A DNA stretch of 64,000 bases from Candidatus Zixiibacteriota bacterium (GCA_030605835.1 JAUWHO010000023.1:302896-366895), one strand, 5' to 3'; counted from the first letter of the stretch, positions 8,510 to 16,543 are shown. Program-made: numbers and translations. Notes: generated by a model not told the origin, from the letters alone.

Positions 8510-8863
8510 TCACATTTTCAGCAGTTCACGAATGCGGCCCTTGAGCTCGTCAAGATTCGGAGATTTCACCACGTAAGCATCGGCAAGCCAGGAAGAGAAA
8601 TCGCCCTTGTAGGTGGAATAGGCGGAGTTGAGAATCACCGGGAGGTGGTTGTCCTCTCTTTTGAGACGATCCAAGACCTCCAGCCCGTCCTTCCCAGACA
8701 GCTTGATGTCCAGGATCACCAAGTTCACCTCCTGTTTCCCGGCCACCTCTAAGGCTTCCTCCCCACTTCTGGCCACCACCACCTGGTATCCCTCTTCGCT
8801 CAGCTCCTTCTCATACAGCCGAGCTAAGTCCTCCTCATCGTCCACTACCAATATGTTCTTCAT
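8510..8863 (-). CDS. Single-domain response regulator, second copy
   Basis: 117 residues starting MKNILVVDDEEDLARLYEKEL. The acidic pair and phospho-acceptor Asp (LVILDIKL) are present. The conserved Thr is replaced by Ser (ILNSAYST), and the Lys is in VVKSP rather than KPF, so the switch surface is somewhat divergent. The ATG at 8863 has AAAGGAG six bases upstream; upstream in-frame codons give an unlikely extension. It starts about 40 bases after the GAF gene and is probably in one operon with it. It resembles receivers that act as phosphate sinks or adaptors; function unknown. Confidence 0.82.
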   Translation of the reverse strand: MKNILVVDDEEDLARLYEKELSEEGYQVVVARSGEEALEVAGKQEVNLVILDIKLSGKDGLEVLDRLKREDNHLPVILNSAYSTYKGDFSSWLADAYVVKSPNLDELKGRIRELLKM

Positions 8864-8903
8864 CTCTGGCTCCTTTGAACTCCCGGAGAACAGGCGGTAC
8901 AAC

Positions 8904-9761
8904 TCAAGTTCGCCGGGGGCTCGCCTCCATACGTAAGAATAGAGCTCTTCGTCCCCGAACTGGCCCCTGGAGATTTCGGAGCCGGTAGTTGAGGTCTAGA
9001 AGCTCGGATATCCCCCGGTCGATCTCTTGGACCCTTCGCAGGAGCTTGGGGTCTCCACCATCCAGAGCCAAGAGAAGAAACTGAGTGTTTCCGGCCACGG
9101 AGGCTAAAGCCTCCGCAGTCCCGCTTTCTATCTCCGAAAACAGCCGCGAAGCCCCCTCTGAACCGCCGGCCTCCTCCAGTTTGGCCTCAAGCTCGCTTAT
9201 CTTCTGATTCTGCAGTTCCCTCTCTTTCTCTCTCGCCTCTAACTTGGTCTGCAGATAAGACCTCTGGATGGCCGAGGCGAGCTGCGAACAGACAACCCGC
9301 AAAAGACAGAGATCCGCCTGATCGAAAGCGCCCGCCTCCTCGTGGCTCATGTTCACGACACCGACTAACTCCCTACCGCAAAAGATGGGGACCGACATGA
9401 AGGACTTTATACTCTTATCCGGAAGAGAACGGGAGCGACCGGTGCCTCTTATCAAGATGGGGCGACGCTGCTTGGCAACCCAGGCGGAGAAGCCTTCTCC
9501 CCGGTTGAATCTGACGAAAGAGATCAAATCTATCTGATTCCCCACCCTGGCGTAGTCGGTGAGTTTGCCGGTATCCCGGTCCACCAGAAAAAGGCAGGCG
9601 GAACGATAATCGATGAGGCGGTTGATGAGCTTGAGGATCTCCTCGAAGCTCTTTCTGTCCCCCGGACATTCCCCGACCGCCACCGCGATCTCCAAAAGGG
9701 CTTTCATCAAGACTGATCTTTTTCTCTCTGCCTCTGACTTCACTAACTCGGGTGACATCAA
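8904..9761 (-). CDS. GAF-domain signalling protein
   Basis: 285 residues. Residues about 30-165 form a GAF domain (CLFLVDRDTGKLTDYARVGNQ, then RGEGFSAWVAKQRRPILI and SVPIFCGRELVGVVNMSH). A coiled coil of about 35 residues and a helical C-terminal region follow. The C-terminal part (FSEIESGTAEALASVAGNTQFLLLAL) vaguely resembles a histidine-kinase dimerisation region, but I see no phospho-acceptor His or ATPase domain. Its start overlaps the stop of the upstream PilZ gene by four bases. It probably binds a small ligand or partner in flagellar or c-di-GMP signalling; this is inference from neighbours. Confidence 0.75.
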   Translation of the reverse strand: MMSPELVKSEAERKRSVLMKALLEIAVAVGECPGDRKSFEEILKLINRLIDYRSACLFLVDRDTGKLTDYARVGNQIDLISFVRFNRGEGFSAWVAKQRRPILIRGTGRSRSLPDKSIKSFMSVPIFCGRELVGVVNMSHEEAGAFDQADLCLLRVVCSQLASAIQRSYLQTKLEAREKERELQNQKISELEAKLEEAGGSEGASRLFSEIESGTAEALASVAGNTQFLLLALDGGDPKLLRRVQEIDRGISELLDLNYRLRNLQGPVRGRRALFLRMEASPRRT

Positions 9762-10516
9762 AATGCCTCGACCTTTAGGGTTTGACGCTTTTGCGACCGC
9801 AGAAGCGCAGCTGTAAGGCGCTTCATTTCCTGACCGAAATCGGATATCCCCGCGGGGCTCAAAATGGAAAGCTGTTCCGACAGCTTCGGATGCAAATCCG
9901 ACTGCCTGCAGAATTGTATCCCCACCAGACGATCACCCTCGGGATCCTTCTCTACCCTTTTCACCTTCCCCAACAGATTCCGAAGTTGACCGCTGGAGTT
10001 CAGATTCAAATTCAGAAGCAGAAGCTCTCCAGCTTTGAACCGTCGGGAGGTCTCAAGAAGCACCCCCCCTTCGGAGAGATTCAGAAGCTGCCCGGTACCT
10101 GACCTCCCCAAAGAAGCTTTCCCCTCTTTGCCTCTGGAGAAGAGAATCTTGCGAAAAGTTATCTCGGAGTCCACCTGAAGCCGAACGAACTTTCGACGGG
10201 AGAGTGTGTATCTTTGAGGGAAAGGGAGGGAGTACAACTTCTCCCCCTCGGAGGAGAGCTCCTTTAAGACCGAGGTGAAGACGATCTCGTAATTCTCCCC
10301 CAGGAGGCTGACCTTGACCTTTTCCCCTTCTGTTGAGACCATGTCCCCTCGGGGCGAGACTGGAGGTTCGATGATCAATCCCGAGGTTAAGACCCCCCGA
10401 ACGCGACTCTGGAAGCCAGGGTTTTTCTCTTCGGAAGCGGGAACAATGAATAGGGGGTCTGACACTCTTATGCGCTGGGGCAGGTCATTTCCGTTTTGAG
10501 TGATGGCGGAATTCAT
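9758..10516 (-). CDS. YcgR-like PilZ-domain protein, c-di-GMP-responsive flagellar brake
   Basis: 252 residues in two domains: an N-terminal YcgR-type beta domain (about 15-105) and a C-terminal PilZ domain (about 105-225). Both c-di-GMP-binding motifs are present: RRKFVR (RxxxR) near 107 and NLSEGG (D/NxSxxG) near 148. YcgR proteins bind c-di-GMP and slow the flagellar motor by touching stator or switch proteins. It follows fliA on the same strand and overlaps the GAF gene, which fits a motility role. The ATG lacks a strong ribosome site, so the start is less sure than the family. Confidence 0.85.
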   Translation of the reverse strand: MNSAITQNGNDLPQRIRVSDPLFIVPASEEKNPGFQSRVRGVLTSGLIIEPPVSPRGDMVSTEGEKVKVSLLGENYEIVFTSVLKELSSEGEKLYSLPFPQRYTLSRRKFVRLQVDSEITFRKILFSRGKEGKASLGRSGTGQLLNLSEGGVLLETSRRFKAGELLLLNLNLNSSGQLRNLLGKVKRVEKDPEGDRLVGIQFCRQSDLHPKLSEQLSILSPAGISDFGQEMKRLTAALLRSQKRQTLKVEAF

Positions 10517-10655
10517 GATTTCAAGGACTTATCGCCGCAGGCGCTAATCCTTCTCCTTCACGGCTTGAGAGGTTTTGCTCGATTTCTCAATCTCTATGTC
10601 TCAATACGATTTTCGGCAAAACTCAAGGATTTCTGTAGTTGTTGATTCCGGGGGC

Positions 10656-11411
10656 TCAGTCCGCGAATCTGTCTTTTATCATGGCGCGCAGTCGCCAGAC
10701 CGCCTTGGTGTGAATCTGTGACACTCGAGATTCCGAGATCTGCATTATCTCGCCAATCTCTTTTAGCGTCAGCTCTTCGAAGTAATAGAGCGCCACAACC
10801 AACCTCTCCTGTTCGGAGAGAAAGCTGATGGCCTCCGAGAGGTAGCGTTTGAGTTCATTTTCCTCAATTTCAGCGAAGATATTATCGTTGGGGTTCTCTA
10901 TCGTCTCGACTCTCGGCACCTGGCGGTTCTCGTCCTCCCCGCTTATCAGCTCATCCAACGACATAACCGCCCCGAAGGAGATATCCCCGATAGTCTGGAA
11001 GAGCTCTCCAGAGCTTAATGATAGCTCCTGGGCCAACTCTTGGTTGTTGGGGGGACGCCCGAACCTGTTTTCCAGCTTGACGGTGGCCTTTTCAACCTCC
11101 CGGGACTTCGCCCTGGTAGAGCGAGGCACCCAGTCCAGCGCTCTTAACTCGTCTAAGATCGCCCCCCGGATCCGGGGAACAGCATAGGTCTCGAACTTCA
11201 CCCCGCGCCCAGGATCGAAGTTGCTCAAGGCCTCTATCAGTCCGATCACGCCGGTGCTGACCAGATCGGATAGCTCCACCGAGCGGGGGAAACCCAACGC
11301 CATTCTTCCGGCGACATTCTTAACCAGGGGCAGATAGCTCTCCAGAATTTGCTCTCTGATTTCCGGCTCATTTTTCTCCCGATACCTCTTCCAGACAAGC
11401 TCCGTTGCCAT
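10656..11411 (-). CDS. fliA: RNA polymerase sigma factor FliA (sigma-28)
   Basis: 251 residues of the FliA/WhiG group. Region 2 reads 'YLPLVKNVAGRMALGFPRSVELSDLVSTGVIGLIEAL', region 3 'RFGRPPNNQELAQEL', and region 4 'TLKEIGEIMQISESRVSQIHTKAV' with its helix-turn-helix. It directs transcription of late flagellar and chemotaxis genes. AAGGAGAG precedes the ATG by seven bases. A near-consensus sigma-28 promoter at 11472-11498 lies just upstream on the same strand, so the gene appears autoregulated. It heads the minus-strand cluster that runs to fliW. Confidence 0.95.
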   Translation of the reverse strand: MATELVWKRYREKNEPEIREQILESYLPLVKNVAGRMALGFPRSVELSDLVSTGVIGLIEALSNFDPGRGVKFETYAVPRIRGAILDELRALDWVPRSTRAKSREVEKATVKLENRFGRPPNNQELAQELSLSSGELFQTIGDISFGAVMSLDELISGEDENRQVPRVETIENPNDNIFAEIEENELKRYLSEAISFLSEQERLVVALYYFEELTLKEIGEIMQISESRVSQIHTKAVWRLRAMIKDRFAD

Positions 11412-11471
11412 AAAACTTCTCTCCTTCGAAGGTTTATGATGAGGACAAAAATGGACTCACAGGTGTATCGA

Positions 11472-11498
11472 TTATCGACACCTCAACAATCAACTTTA
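11472..11498 (-). promoter_or_regulatory. Sigma-28 promoter upstream of fliA
   Basis: On the minus strand TAAAGTTG, 11 bases, GTCGATAA: 7 of 8 and 7 of 8 matches to the FliA consensus with the canonical spacer. It implies FliA autoregulation. Confidence 0.82.
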
Positions 11499-11603
11499 GC
11501 TATTCTGTGAGATTCGCAGGAGGTGTTGTTGGCCTCAGAATCCGGAGGACGAAATGCTGTTCTGAGGCCGTTTTGGGGACTGTGGAGGATTCTATCGGGC
11601 TTC

Positions 11604-11627
11604 GCGGGAGGCTTCCCTGCCTCCCGC
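11604..11627. repeat. Perfect 9-bp hairpin
   Basis: GCGGGAGGC pairs with GCCTCCCGC around TTCCCT. A second hairpin 40 bases on (11666-11686, GGGAGAA/TTCTCCC) has a different stem. Confidence 0.65.
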
Positions 11628-11665
11628 TTCAACCAGAGTGAGGAGGTCGAAATGCCCAGATAGTT

Positions 11666-11686
11666 GGGAGAAGTCCCGATTCTCCC
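11666..11686. repeat. Perfect 7-bp hairpin
   Basis: GGGAGAA pairs with TTCTCCC around GTCCCGA. It belongs to the set of intergenic hairpins with unrelated stems. Confidence 0.55.
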
Positions 11687-12092
11687 TACAGCTCCTTGAG
11701 TCAGCCCCCCTTGCGGAGGCCCCCCTTTTGTCAAACAGAACTGTGAGAAGGAAAAACTCTGGTAATGCCCCCCTGAAAAAGACGTCCCAGTTTTAGGTCT
11801 CAAAAAATCCATCTCAAAGTCCGCTCAACTAATGCGCAAAGTCCATACCGTTACGGATCTTAATTTGGGACCCTTCATGTGCCTTCTCCCTGCAGGTCAA
11901 CTACAACATCTAGCGCCAATCCGATGTGAGTTATTCCCGCCCCATAGAAAAGAGGTAATTTTTTCCGGTTCAGAGGGGAAATTCTTTCGGCCTGACAGCC
12001 TCGGTCCCAGCTAATGGCCATCTCGGAGCTCAAAAGAGGTTGCGATTTTCTCGGCGGGGTGTATTTTAGTCAGACCGAAGAGCAAGAAGCGT

Positions 12093-12821
12093 ATGAGAAT
12101 CGCCTTTTTTTCCGACGTTCACTCCAACTTAGAGGCCCTGCAGGCGGTCTTGGACGACGCCAAGGAGCACAAAGTGGAGAAGTTCCATTTCCTGGGTGAT
12201 GCTGTCGGTTACGGACCTGATCCCAATGAGTGTGTGAAAATCGTCTGTGACCTCTCCGAGATCTGCCTGTATGGAAATCACGATTACGCCGCCTTAGGGC
12301 TTATGGACATCTCCTATTTCAACCCTTACGCCGCCGAGGCCATCCGCTGGACGCAGAGCAATCTCTCCACCGAAAGCAAAGAGCTTTTCAAAGATTTCAA
12401 GATGACGGCGAAGGTGGACGACATCTTCCTGGTTCACGGTACCCCCGGCAACCCGGAGGAGTGGGACTACCTCCTCGACTTAGCCGATGCCGAATACAAC
12501 TTCCCGGCGTTCGAGGAGAAGGTTTGCTTAGTGGGGCACAGCCACGTCCCGGTAGTTTTCAAAAAGAAGGGTGAGGAAAGAGCTCTTTTAAGCCGGGAGG
12601 TGGAAGTCTTCTTGGAGGACGATTGGCGCTATATTATAAATATCGGGAGCGTTGGGCAACCGCGAGACAACGACCCCAGAGCCTCCTACCTGATTTACGA
12701 CCAGCCCGAAAAGCACCTCTTCCTGAAAAGAGTGGAATACGATTTTACGGTCACCCAGAAAAAAATGGCAGAGCTCGGACTGCCGAAATATCTGTACGAC
12801 CGATTAGCAGTCGGGCGCTGA
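12093..12821 (+). CDS. Calcineurin-like metallophosphoesterase (YfcE/MJ0936-type)
   Basis: 242 residues with all metal-ligand motifs of the family: FFSDVHSN (DxH), GDAVGYGPDP (GDxxGYGP), YGNHDYA (GNHD), VHGTP and VGHSHVPV (GHxH). Such proteins are cytoplasmic phosphodiesterases, often active on cyclic or dinucleotide substrates, and the YGPDPNEC segment is typical of the protein-phosphatase/diadenosine-tetraphosphatase-like branch. The physiological substrate cannot be read from sequence. It is monocistronic, convergent with the beta-helix gene downstream, with the hairpin at 12838 between them. Confidence 0.88.
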   Translation: MRIAFFSDVHSNLEALQAVLDDAKEHKVEKFHFLGDAVGYGPDPNECVKIVCDLSEICLYGNHDYAALGLMDISYFNPYAAEAIRWTQSNLSTESKELFKDFKMTAKVDDIFLVHGTPGNPEEWDYLLDLADAEYNFPAFEEKVCLVGHSHVPVVFKKKGEERALLSREVEVFLEDDWRYIINIGSVGQPRDNDPRASYLIYDQPEKHLFLKRVEYDFTVTQKKMAELGLPKYLYDRLAVGR

Positions 12822-12837
12822 GATTCTCTATCAAAAA

Positions 12838-12860
12838 GGGCGGTGATGAATTCACCGCCC
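12838..12860. repeat. Perfect hairpin at start of surface-gene 3' module
   Basis: GGGCGGTGA pairs with TCACCGCCC around TGAAT (core TGATGAATTCA). It sits about 60 bases beyond the stop of the minus-strand surface gene and is followed by a conserved stretch also found at 29976 and 57245. It could also terminate transcription from both sides. Confidence 0.8.
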
Positions 12861-12922
12861 TACGTTGCGTAACAATCAAGTATCTGCTTAATCTGCTTGC
12901 CCGCCTGAGGCGGCTGTGAATC

Positions 12923-14785
12923 CTACTTCACCAGCATCATCCTCCGGGTATTGGTGTAATCTCCTGCGGTGAGCTTGTAGAAGTAGAGACCGGAGGAGAC
13001 CTCCGAGGCATCCCAGCTGACAGATCTATATCCAGCCTCCTGTGTTTCATCAACCAGAGTCGCCACTGTTCGACCGAGCAGGTTGTAAATCTCCAATCTA
13101 ACGTGACTTGTGACTGGCAACTGATAGTTAATGGCTGCGGTAGCGTTGAAGGGGTTGGGATAGTTCTGGCTCAAGGCGTAGTGTGTTGGCAGGCCACTTC
13201 CTGTTGAGACGAAATCGTCATCGAACCAGCCCTTGAGGGTGCGCCAGTTGTCTATCTGGCTAGAGGCCTGAGCAGGTTCCTCTTTTGAGAAATAGAAACA
13301 GCTGGAGTCGATGATTGAGGAACCAAAGTCCCCGATGTAAGTCACGAAGGAGTAATCTCCACCAGGCGCAAAATCTGGAACGTGTTCGCTGAGATCAGCT
13401 CTCACAATGCTATCTCCTGGAGGGATGGTGATGTCGTTGTAGCGCCAGAGGCGGTGAGGTTGGCTCAGGCCGGGCACAAAGGCGCAAGCCCAGATATCGA
13501 CAGTAAGCTCCCCACGGGAGAGATTGAGAACACCACCGTCATAGGTCAGGTCACCTCCTTGTGGGGGAATGACGATAGGCTCATCATGAGGATAAACCTC
13601 AACGATTCCCAGAACCGCCTGGTTGAAGTAGAAGGCGCCCATGTCGGAGCGGGTACCGTCGGGGTCGAGAGGCGAGTTAGGATCTCCGGCATCGATGCAG
13701 GGGGAGTGCCACCTGAGATGGAAATCTTCGTTGTATGGCCCCGCAAAAATCGGGTCGGCGTCGATACATCCTACCCCTTCCCAGCCGCCCTGGACATCAC
13801 AGTAGGTGACGGTCGGATTTGGGTAGTCGAAGTAAATCTCCGGACCGAACGGTGCCGAATCTCCCCACAGCACGGTATTCGTGATCGTGACGGCGGAGCT
13901 GTTGCAGGCAATGCCCCCACCGTACCAAAGGGCAGTGTTGCCGCTGATGGTATTATTGCTCATGTTTACGGTAGAATACCAGATGTCAACGCCACCTCCG
14001 TACATGCCAGCCTCATTCCCGCTGATGGTGCAGTTTGTGATGGTTGCGCTGGAGTACTCGATTTCGATGCCGCCGCCAAGCATGTCGGTCGTATTTCCGA
14101 CAACGGTGCAATGCTCGATGGTTGCGCTAGCTTCCAAGAGTGCTATCCCTCCGCCGGCATAGAAGCCACCAGTGTTCTCGGATACAGTGCAGTAACTGAT
14201 CTTTGCGTTGGCGCCGTATCCGACGCCAACTCCGCCGCTGGCGCTGTCTGCCGAATTCTGGGTGATAAGACAGTGTTCGAGGATTGGACTGGAGTCCCAG
14301 CCAAGTGAGAGTCCGCCGTTCCAGTATTCAGCCCAGTTCCATCTAATGGTACAGTGGCTGATGGTCGGACTCGAATTCTCGCAATGGATCCCTCCACCGA
14401 ACCAGTCGGGGTCAGGTCCTCTCGCCCGGCCATACTGGATGATGCAGTAGGACAAGTGGCTGTTATCTTGCGCATTGCTGAACCGGATGCCGTGCCAACC
14501 CTCGGTGATGTCGGCAGCGGTGAAGAGAACCGAATCGCTTTCCGTACCGATTGCTTCCAGATACCCGTTCACGATAAGCTTGTAGTGCCCCTGAAAGATC
14601 ACTTCCACCCCTTCGTGGATGTTCAGGGTAGAATCAACGGGCACGTTGATCTCGCCGTTGACGTTGTAAGGATTCCCGGAGGAGTACCAGTCTCCTGATA
14701 CTGGACCGGGACCGATTTCGGTCGCATTGGTAGTCAGCGGAAACACTAAGACCGCCACTGCCAGGATTGTGATCAAGTAACGCAT
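12923..14785 (-). CDS. Secreted right-handed beta-helix surface protein with C-terminal sorting domain
   Basis: 620 residues. A signal peptide (about 1-21, MRYLITILAVAVLVFPLTTNA) leads to an N-terminal domain shared with the gene at 58179, then a right-handed parallel beta-helix (about 85-330) built of 'S..TI.HCTI..N....GGGI' turns. An Ig-like domain (about 390-510) follows, and the last 90 residues are the sorting domain NYPNPFNA...SSGLYFYKLTAGD...RRMMLVK. It is probably exported across the outer membrane and anchored or released, like type IX secretion clients. Function (adhesin, or binding/cleavage of polysaccharide) is not determined; no polysaccharide-lyase catalytic motif is evident. 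The ATG has AAGGAG upstream. Confidence 0.85.
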   Translation of the reverse strand: MRYLITILAVAVLVFPLTTNATEIGPGPVSGDWYSSGNPYNVNGEINVPVDSTLNIHEGVEVIFQGHYKLIVNGYLEAIGTESDSVLFTAADITEGWHGIRFSNAQDNSHLSYCIIQYGRARGPDPDWFGGGIHCENSSPTISHCTIRWNWAEYWNGGLSLGWDSSPILEHCLITQNSADSASGGVGVGYGANAKISYCTVSENTGGFYAGGGIALLEASATIEHCTVVGNTTDMLGGGIEIEYSSATITNCTISGNEAGMYGGGVDIWYSTVNMSNNTISGNTALWYGGGIACNSSAVTITNTVLWGDSAPFGPEIYFDYPNPTVTYCDVQGGWEGVGCIDADPIFAGPYNEDFHLRWHSPCIDAGDPNSPLDPDGTRSDMGAFYFNQAVLGIVEVYPHDEPIVIPPQGGDLTYDGGVLNLSRGELTVDIWACAFVPGLSQPHRLWRYNDITIPPGDSIVRADLSEHVPDFAPGGDYSFVTYIGDFGSSIIDSSCFYFSKEEPAQASSQIDNWRTLKGWFDDDFVSTGSGLPTHYALSQNYPNPFNATAAINYQLPVTSHVRLEIYNLLGRTVATLVDETQEAGYRSVSWDASEVSSGLYFYKLTAGDYTNTRRMMLVK

Positions 14786-14889
14786 GATTTTTCTCCTTCA
14801 AGGTTGAAGGTTCAAAGCGAAGATTAGTGGCCAGATTAAGGAACCATACTCTCCCTCCTTACACCCCTCTGATGACCTATGCAATCTTC

Positions 14890-14988
14890 TCACTTCACCA
14901 GCATCATCCTCCTGGTGTCGCTGAAGTCTCCGGCGGTCAGTGGAAATGACAGTACGACCGCTGTCAGGATTGCAGGTAGAGTTCACGT
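14890..14988 (-). pseudogene. Deletion scar: signal peptide fused directly to sorting tail of a lost surface gene
   Basis: The minus strand reads (ACG)-stop-T-L-P-A-I-L-T-A-V-V-L-S-F-P then LTAGDFSDTRRMMLVK-stop. The first half is a surface-protein signal peptide and the second is the last 16 residues of the sorting domain, joined in frame with nothing between. The join falls in LTA, where intact paralogues encode (P)LTA in the signal peptide and (K)LTAGD in the tail, so an 8-9 base repeat (CTGACCGC) could have mediated deletion of the whole middle. The start codon is now ACG and codon 2 is TGA. The conserved leader (AGGAGGTTCCC) and a TTGACA promoter upstream are kept. Confidence 0.8.
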
Positions 14989-15066
14989 GGGAACCTCCTG
15001 AGAGTTAAAGGTCTTCTGTCAAGAAGCGGGCGAAGTCAGTATCGAATCTTTTCGAATTACCTTAGC

Positions 15067-15095
15067 AATATACAATTCCTGGCAAGGTCTGTCAA
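15067..15095 (-). promoter_or_regulatory. Sigma-70-type promoter retained upstream of the deletion scar
   Basis: On the minus strand TTGACA, 17 bases, TATATT. It matches in kind and position the promoters before the surface genes at 52429 and 59471. It may now serve the intact beta-helix gene at 12923, which has no obvious promoter of its own. Confidence 0.65.
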
Positions 15096-15226
15096 GAAAG
15101 AAATCGTCTCTCTCAGTGATGATGCCGTTTATTGGTCAGTGATGGCACCTGAAACAGAATGGAAAAGGGAGGGGTCAACGGATACAGATCTTCAAGCCCC
15201 TCCCTCCGGTTTGTGCGTGTGAAATC

Positions 15227-15334
15227 CTACTTCACCAGCAACATCCTCTTGGTCTCGGTGGAGTCTTAGGCTGTCAGTTTGTGGAAAGAGAAACCTGAGG
15301 GCGCCCTCCAAGCATCCCAAATGACAGGTGTATA
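15227..15334 (-). pseudogene. Decayed C-terminal sorting-domain fragment
   Basis: The minus strand encodes YTPVIWDAWRAPSGFSFHKLTA, an in-frame TAA, then DSTETKRMLLVK-stop. This is the last 35 residues of the sorting domain with several substitutions and one nonsense codon. No upstream part of a surface gene is attached. Confidence 0.75.
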
Positions 15335-15389
15335 TAGGGCCAGCTGCCTATGGCAGCTTTGAAGATGCTCTTGAACGGCCATGATACTA

Positions 15390-16190
15390 CTACTGCCTCA
15401 AGATTGCTCTGCCGCTGGCGGTTCCAATCGTAACGTGAGGGTCCTCGATTTCCTTAATAGCGGTTTTTCTGACGTATAAGTCATGATGGTTATCGAATTC
15501 CTCTTCGGCATCGAAGTCGAAGGGCGAGACGATACGTCCCTGCCGGGCTTTGGCGGTGAACTCAAAGTGACCTTTGATCGGATTTCCGCAATAATCGAGA
15601 ATTGCCTTTCCGGAAGCGGTGCCCAGATGTAAATCATGCTCCGCGCTCTGTGCAAGCTTGACGTTCACTACCCCGGACGCTGAACCAAATGTACTATTCC
15701 CCTCAATCACAACGCCGGAGGCGTTGACATCTCCAGAAGCCGTGCTCATGTGAAACCGGCCCCTGCAATCCTCGATCCGAATATTGCCGGAGGTCGTCTT
15801 GGCTACAAACACCCCCTCCAGGCCGTAGATAGACAAGCCACCTGAAGCCGATTCGAATTCCACCCGGGTGCCTTCCGGTACGCTCAACGCCCACATGGAG
15901 TTTCCGTTAGTTGAACCATTTGTCCTCTCGTCCAGCTTGAGCGTGTTGCCACTAACACGAAACTTCGGTTCAAAGGCATCGCGAGGCGAGTGGTTGTTGA
16001 GCACCATAACCTCTATTCCGTCGTCTACTGCTTTCCTGACGATGCAATCGCCGCTGATTGTGTTGACCTTAATGACATCTTTTTTCCCGAATTTCTTGGT
16101 GATCGCGTAGTCTGGCCCTGGAGAGGCATTCACGGTAAGGACCATGACCGCAACGATAGCCAGCAAAACCATCTTTCCAAAGATTTTCAT
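15390..16190 (-). CDS. DUF4097-type secreted beta-helix-like protein (putative adhesin)
   Basis: 266 residues with a cleavable signal peptide (about 1-22, ending TVNASP). The rest is a repetitive beta fold typical of DUF4097: 'VNTISGDCIV', 'FESASGGLSIYGL', 'AKTTSGNIRIEDCRG', 'MSTASGDVNASGV', 'FGSASGVVNVKL', 'LGTASGKAIL', each carrying an (A/T)SG turn. It is presumably periplasmic or surface-exposed; family members have no established enzymatic role. The ATG follows GAGGAGG. It ends just upstream of the decayed sorting fragment and is not itself tagged with that domain. Confidence 0.82.
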   Translation of the reverse strand: MKIFGKMVLLAIVAVMVLTVNASPGPDYAITKKFGKKDVIKVNTISGDCIVRKAVDDGIEVMVLNNHSPRDAFEPKFRVSGNTLKLDERTNGSTNGNSMWALSVPEGTRVEFESASGGLSIYGLEGVFVAKTTSGNIRIEDCRGRFHMSTASGDVNASGVVIEGNSTFGSASGVVNVKLAQSAEHDLHLGTASGKAILDYCGNPIKGHFEFTAKARQGRIVSPFDFDAEEEFDNHHDLYVRKTAIKEIEDPHVTIGTASGRAILRQ

Positions 16191-16512
16191 GACGACCTCC
16201 TCAAAAGTTTTTCAGGTCAAACTCTACCAGCCCGAAGAGCCGCAGCAATCCGAGCCGTTTCCTCATCCTGGTGTAGCCATCATCTAATACGGAATGCGGT
16301 GAATGAGGTTTCACGATATCCTCCTCCGTAGCCGACGGTACCATCAATAAAGGACATAGGTGCTCGGTTGACCCTGGGTGATGCCATATACCCTCACTGC
16401 GGACCTCTCAGAATAGCCCTCTTTTGATTACTTGAAAACCAGATCGAAGCCCCCGGGAGACAAAAAGAGGGAGGGGATTTTCCCCTCCCTCTGGTCTAAA
16501 TCACTTTACTCC

Positions 16513-16529
16513 GGGGCAGGAATAGCCCC
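16513..16529. repeat. Hairpin GGGGC/GCCCC
   Basis: GGGGC and GCCCC enclose AGGAATA. A related unit (CCGGGGCA, GGAA, TGCCCCGG) occurs at 50084-50103. Confidence 0.55.
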
Positions 16530-16543
16530 CCGATGAAAAAGAC

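Larger units (their letters stand above)
11412..12092. other. Intergenic region between fliA and the phosphoesterase
   Basis: About 680 bases between divergent genes. It contains the fliA sigma-28 promoter, two hairpins (11604-11627 and 11666-11686) and a C-rich stretch at 11764 that resembles 16523 (both run '...GCCCCCC...TGAAAAAGAC.TCCCA'). Small open frames here have no recognisable features and I do not support them as genes. Confidence 0.6.

Noticed and set aside
10530..10560. GGCGATAA on the minus strand as a sigma-28 -10 before the PilZ gene
   Set aside because: No TAAA-type -35 at 15-16 bases.
11483..11812. 109-codon minus-strand frame upstream of fliA
   Set aside because: Low-complexity, overlaps the fliA promoter and two hairpins, no recognisable domain.
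13382..14308. 308-codon plus-strand frame inside the beta-helix gene
   Set aside because: Antisense to a repetitive real gene with a signal peptide and full domain architecture; repeated codons leave the opposite frame open by chance. The same holds for 50372-51451.
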